Source: Variovorax sp. CF079 (GTDB lineage Bacteria > Pseudomonadota > Gammaproteobacteria > Burkholderiales > Burkholderiaceae_C). From it: a stretch of 64,000 bases of DNA. The notes below the pieces were generated by a model, which saw nothing but the letters and a program-made list of their open reading frames with translations, was not told where the DNA came from and did not search any database. This document shows, piece by piece, positions 61,999-64,000 of the stretch (the first letter of the stretch is position 1; the number at the start of each line of letters is the position of its first letter). The position numbers and the translations under genes were made by a program. The stretch spans positions 62,001 to 126,000 of the forward strand of contig NZ_FMZU01000015.1 of NCBI RefSeq assembly GCF_900101545.1, read 5' to 3'.

Positions 61999-62838
61999 AT
62001 GCAGAGCAGGCCCGACACCCGCTTCGGCCCCGCCGCCGAATTCGGCCGCAGCGAACTCACCGCGCTCTGGAATCGCGCCTACGAAAACTACTTCGTTCCG
62101 ATCGCCTTCACCGAACCGCTCTTCGAGAGACATCTGCGGCGCGCGAGCGCCGACCTGGACCTTTCCAGGCTGCTCCTGATCGGCGACGCGCTCCATGGCC
62201 TTTCGCTCGTGGGCCGCAGGCAGGAGCGCGCCTACTTGGCCGGCTTCGGCATCGCCGGCGCGCAGCGGGGCCGAGGGCTGGCAAGGGCGCTGCTCGAGGC
62301 ACAGATCTCGGCCTTGTCGGACGCGGGGATGCGCGAAATCGTCCTCGAGGTCATCGAGCAGAACCCGGCCCGCATGCTGTACCGCAAGGCGGGCTTCGCG
62401 GAGATTCGGCCCTTGGTGGTTCTGGAGGGAACACTTGCGCAAGGCCGCGCATCTGCCGGTATGGCGCTCGACGCTGCCGCCCTCGCATCCGCGCATGCGC
62501 TGTGCAATGCGGACACACGTCCGACCTGGCGCCGCGAAATCCCCACGGTGCTGGGCGCCGTCGCGACCGAGGGGGCAGTAGCCCTCGGCGTGCAGCGGGA
62601 CGCCGCCATCGTCGGCTACGCCGTCTATCTCGAAGGCAGCGAGAAAAGCGCGCTGCTCGATGCCGGCGCGCTCGACGAGGCCGCGGCTTCCGATCTGCTG
62701 GACGCCCTCGCCTGCGCGCGCGTCGGCACGACATGGCGGCTGGTCGACGAGCCGCCGGACAGCGCCCTGTTTCGCGCGGCGACCGCGCGCGGGCTGGCAA
62801 CCGGCATCCGTCAGGTGGAGATGCAACTCGCGCTCTGA
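61999..62838 (+). CDS. GNAT-family N-acetyltransferase
   Basis: A 279-residue protein with the GNAT acetyl-CoA motif A in GIAGAQRGRGLARALLEA and motif B in VIEQNPARMLYRKAGF, followed by a C-terminal half with weaker GNAT character, possibly a degenerate second domain. The ATG immediately follows the AtuA-like stop (TGAATG), so it is cotranscribed and translationally coupled. Its substrate is unknown; a role linked to the AtuA pathway is not evident. Confidence 0.85.
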   Translation: MQSRPDTRFGPAAEFGRSELTALWNRAYENYFVPIAFTEPLFERHLRRASADLDLSRLLLIGDALHGLSLVGRRQERAYLAGFGIAGAQRGRGLARALLEAQISALSDAGMREIVLEVIEQNPARMLYRKAGFAEIRPLVVLEGTLAQGRASAGMALDAAALASAHALCNADTRPTWRREIPTVLGAVATEGAVALGVQRDAAIVGYAVYLEGSEKSALLDAGALDEAAASDLLDALACARVGTTWRLVDEPPDSALFRAATARGLATGIRQVEMQLAL

Positions 62839-62871
62839 GAGAATGCCGCCCCTATCCCTGATCCCGCATCC

Positions 62872-63651
62872 ATGAATATCGTCGTCAACGAAGAACTAAG
62901 AACCTATATCGACCCGTTGACCCCCGAGGAACACGAAGCGCTGGAGCGAAGCATCCTGGCCGAAGGCTGTCGCGATGCACTGGTGCTGTGGGGCGATGTC
63001 CTGGTAGACGGCCACAACCGCTACGGCATCTGCCAGAAGCACGGGCTGCCGTTCCAGACTGTGCAGAACACGCGCTTCCAATCCATCGAGGACGTGCACC
63101 TGTGGATGATCGACCAGCACCTGGGCCGACGCAGCGTCTCGGACTTCCTGCGAGGCGTGCTGGCGCTCAGAAAGAAGGAGATCGTGGCCGAACGGCAGGC
63201 CCGCACGCCGGCAGCGACCGCGCCGGCAGAGGTTCAGACCTCGGCAGACTCGTCCGCGCCGTTGAACAGCCGTGAAGCCGTCGCCAAGGCCGCGCGCATC
63301 AGCAGCAGCCAGGTGGTGATGATCGAGAAGATCCGCAAGCAGGCCGCGCCCGAGCTGGTGGCGGCCGTCAAGTCCGGCACGATCTCGATCAATGCCGCGG
63401 CGGCCGTGGCGAGCTTGCCGGCCGAAGAACAGGTGGCTGCCGCAATCGCCGGCAAGGATGAACTGAAGCAGGTCGCAAAGCGCGTCCGCGAGGCCAGGCG
63501 CAAGCCGCGCGAAGAATCGGCGCCATCCGACGACTCGGCAAAGCCCGATCTCGTGCAACGGCTGGAACAGCGCGTGGCCGAACTGACGGCCGAGAACGAA
63601 GACTTGCGCAGGCAAGTGGCCGATCTGCTGCAGGCGCAGCGGACGGGCTAG
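62872..63651 (+). CDS. Orphan ParB-like (plasmid replication/partition-related) protein
   Basis: A 259-residue protein. The N-terminal half has ParB/sulfiredoxin-like features (LTPEEHEALERSILAEGCRD, then LVDGHNRYGIC, where DGHNR resembles the ParB nucleotide-site DGHRR). A middle HTH-like region follows (SREAVAKAARISSSQVVMIEKI) and a C-terminal coiled coil (residues about 226-256). No parA or parS cluster is next to it. It is transcribed from its own promoter and has a terminator just after the stop. It may be a chromosomal or mobile-element remnant with DNA-binding function. Confidence 0.8.
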   Translation: MNIVVNEELRTYIDPLTPEEHEALERSILAEGCRDALVLWGDVLVDGHNRYGICQKHGLPFQTVQNTRFQSIEDVHLWMIDQHLGRRSVSDFLRGVLALRKKEIVAERQARTPAATAPAEVQTSADSSAPLNSREAVAKAARISSSQVVMIEKIRKQAAPELVAAVKSGTISINAAAAVASLPAEEQVAAAIAGKDELKQVAKRVREARRKPREESAPSDDSAKPDLVQRLEQRVAELTAENEDLRRQVADLLQAQRTG

Positions 63652-63654
63652 CCG

Positions 63655-63692
63655 AAAGGCTGGTGCCCCTCTGCTGCACCAGCCTTTCTGTT
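63655..63692. terminator. Hairpin terminator after the ParB-like gene
   Basis: Twelve-base arms AAAGGCTGGTGC (63655-63666) and GCACCAGCCTTT (63676-63687) enclose a 9-base loop, with TTTCTGTT following. The T-tract is short but the stem is strong. It lies between the convergent ParB-like gene and the partial gene at the window end, and could serve both. Confidence 0.75.
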
Positions 63693-63716
63693 ACAGCGGA
63701 TTCACCCGCCCCGCTC

Positions 63717-64000
63717 TCACACCACCGGAGCGAGGAACGCGACCAGCTTGCCCGTGTTGGCGACGAAGTCGCTGGTCGAGATGCCCAGCGGCCGCTCGCG
63801 CGGCTGGTAGGGCTCGATCTCGGGCGGGGTGAGCGGGTCGTACGGCGAGGTGTCGTAGACGTCGCCCACGTGCTTGCTGCGGTAGGCGTCGCCCGTATAC
63901 GGCGTGGTGGGGCCGTTGCCGCGGAACGGGTTGGTGACGAACGCGATCGGCGAGAGCCAATAGTCCTTGTCGCCGAGCGCGTCGACCACCGCCTGTGCCT
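63717..64000 (-). CDS. Unidentified protein, C-terminal part
   Basis: The frame is open from the window end to the stop at 63717, giving about 94 C-terminal residues. It contains VDALGDKDYWLSPIAFVTN, PFRGNGPTTPYTG and a Pro/Tyr-rich section YDPLTPPEIEPYQPR, ending in KLVAFLAPVV. I do not recognise the family. The tail looks extracellular or secreted-like in composition, but no domain can be named. The N-terminus is outside the window. Confidence 0.5.
   Translation of the reverse strand, partial: AQAVVDALGDKDYWLSPIAFVTNPFRGNGPTTPYTGDAYRSKHVGDVYDTSPYDPLTPPEIEPYQPRERPLGISTSDFVANTGKLVAFLAPVV

Overview
The window is about 64 kb of gene-dense, high-GC chromosomal DNA from a betaproteobacterium, most likely a Comamonadaceae member of the Variovorax type. 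The grounds are several Bug-type (TctC) binding proteins, amide/carboxylate uptake loci under LysR regulators, a recJ gene next to an RpfE-like gene, a single lolC-lolD pair and a palindromic dispersed repeat of the kind common in that family. I see no rRNA, tRNA, CRISPR array, integrase or insertion sequence. Most genes sit in tight operons with 1-8 bp or ATGA/TGATG overlaps.

Layout: (1) 1-5600: the 3' part of psd, then a LysR regulator divergent from an amidase, Bug protein and MFS exporter operon. (2) 5623-12053: two minus-strand units separated by a clear terminator at 9994-10021. One is tctBA; the other is Bug protein, gamma-glutamyltransferase, EamA transporter and SDR. (3) 12172-16668: orphan GspE/PilB-like ATPase, spermidine-synthase-like protein, DNA glycosylase, a lysine-rich exported protein and a TatD nuclease. 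(4) 16759-20806: membrane-anchored trypsin-like protease, MoxR ATPase, DUF58 and VWA proteins. (5) 20819-25263: an SDR, a NodD-type LysR regulator, an esterase, a small hypothetical gene and an orphan LivK-type binding protein. (6) 25289-35048: a D-amino-acid/peptide locus comprising an oligopeptide ABC transporter, D-serine-dehydratase-like enzyme, RpiR regulator and N-acyl-D-amino-acid deacylase, with a divergent RidA. (7) 35065-43841: ClpP-like protease, lolD-lolC, RpfE-like gene, recJ, Nudix hydrolase, hypothetical gene, a GSU2403-type nucleotidyltransferase-fold gene and an outer-membrane-like protein. (8) 43882-54133: a two-component system whose sensor is an NCS1-transporter/histidine-kinase fusion, divergent by only 54 bp from the urease genes ureA-J-B-C-E-F-G. 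A Doc/AbrB toxin-antitoxin pair lies between ureC and ureE, and ureD is absent. (9) 54285-62838: DUF1488, an Asp/Glu-racemase-family protein, then an acyl-CoA carboxylase and acyl-CoA dehydrogenase operon divergent from an AtuA-like DUF1446 gene and a GNAT gene. (10) 62872-64000: an orphan ParB-like gene and a partial unidentified gene.

How the genes may work together: in region 6 the transporter would import acylated or peptidic D-amino-acid compounds. The deacylase would free D-amino acids, the PLP enzyme would deaminate D-serine-like substrates, and RidA would hydrolyse the reactive enamine released. Two copies of a TGAAA-N5-TTTC motif in the divergent promoter region are candidate operators for the RpiR protein. 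In region 8 the transporter-kinase probably senses a nucleobase- or hydantoin-like compound whose breakdown yields urea, and may control the adjacent urease genes; this is inference from position.

The most unusual items are the NCS1-cysteine-rich-kinase-receiver fusion next to urease, the toxin-antitoxin pair inside the urease cluster, and the D-amino-acid/RidA locus with paired operators. All functions are read from sequence motifs and context only; no database search was possible.
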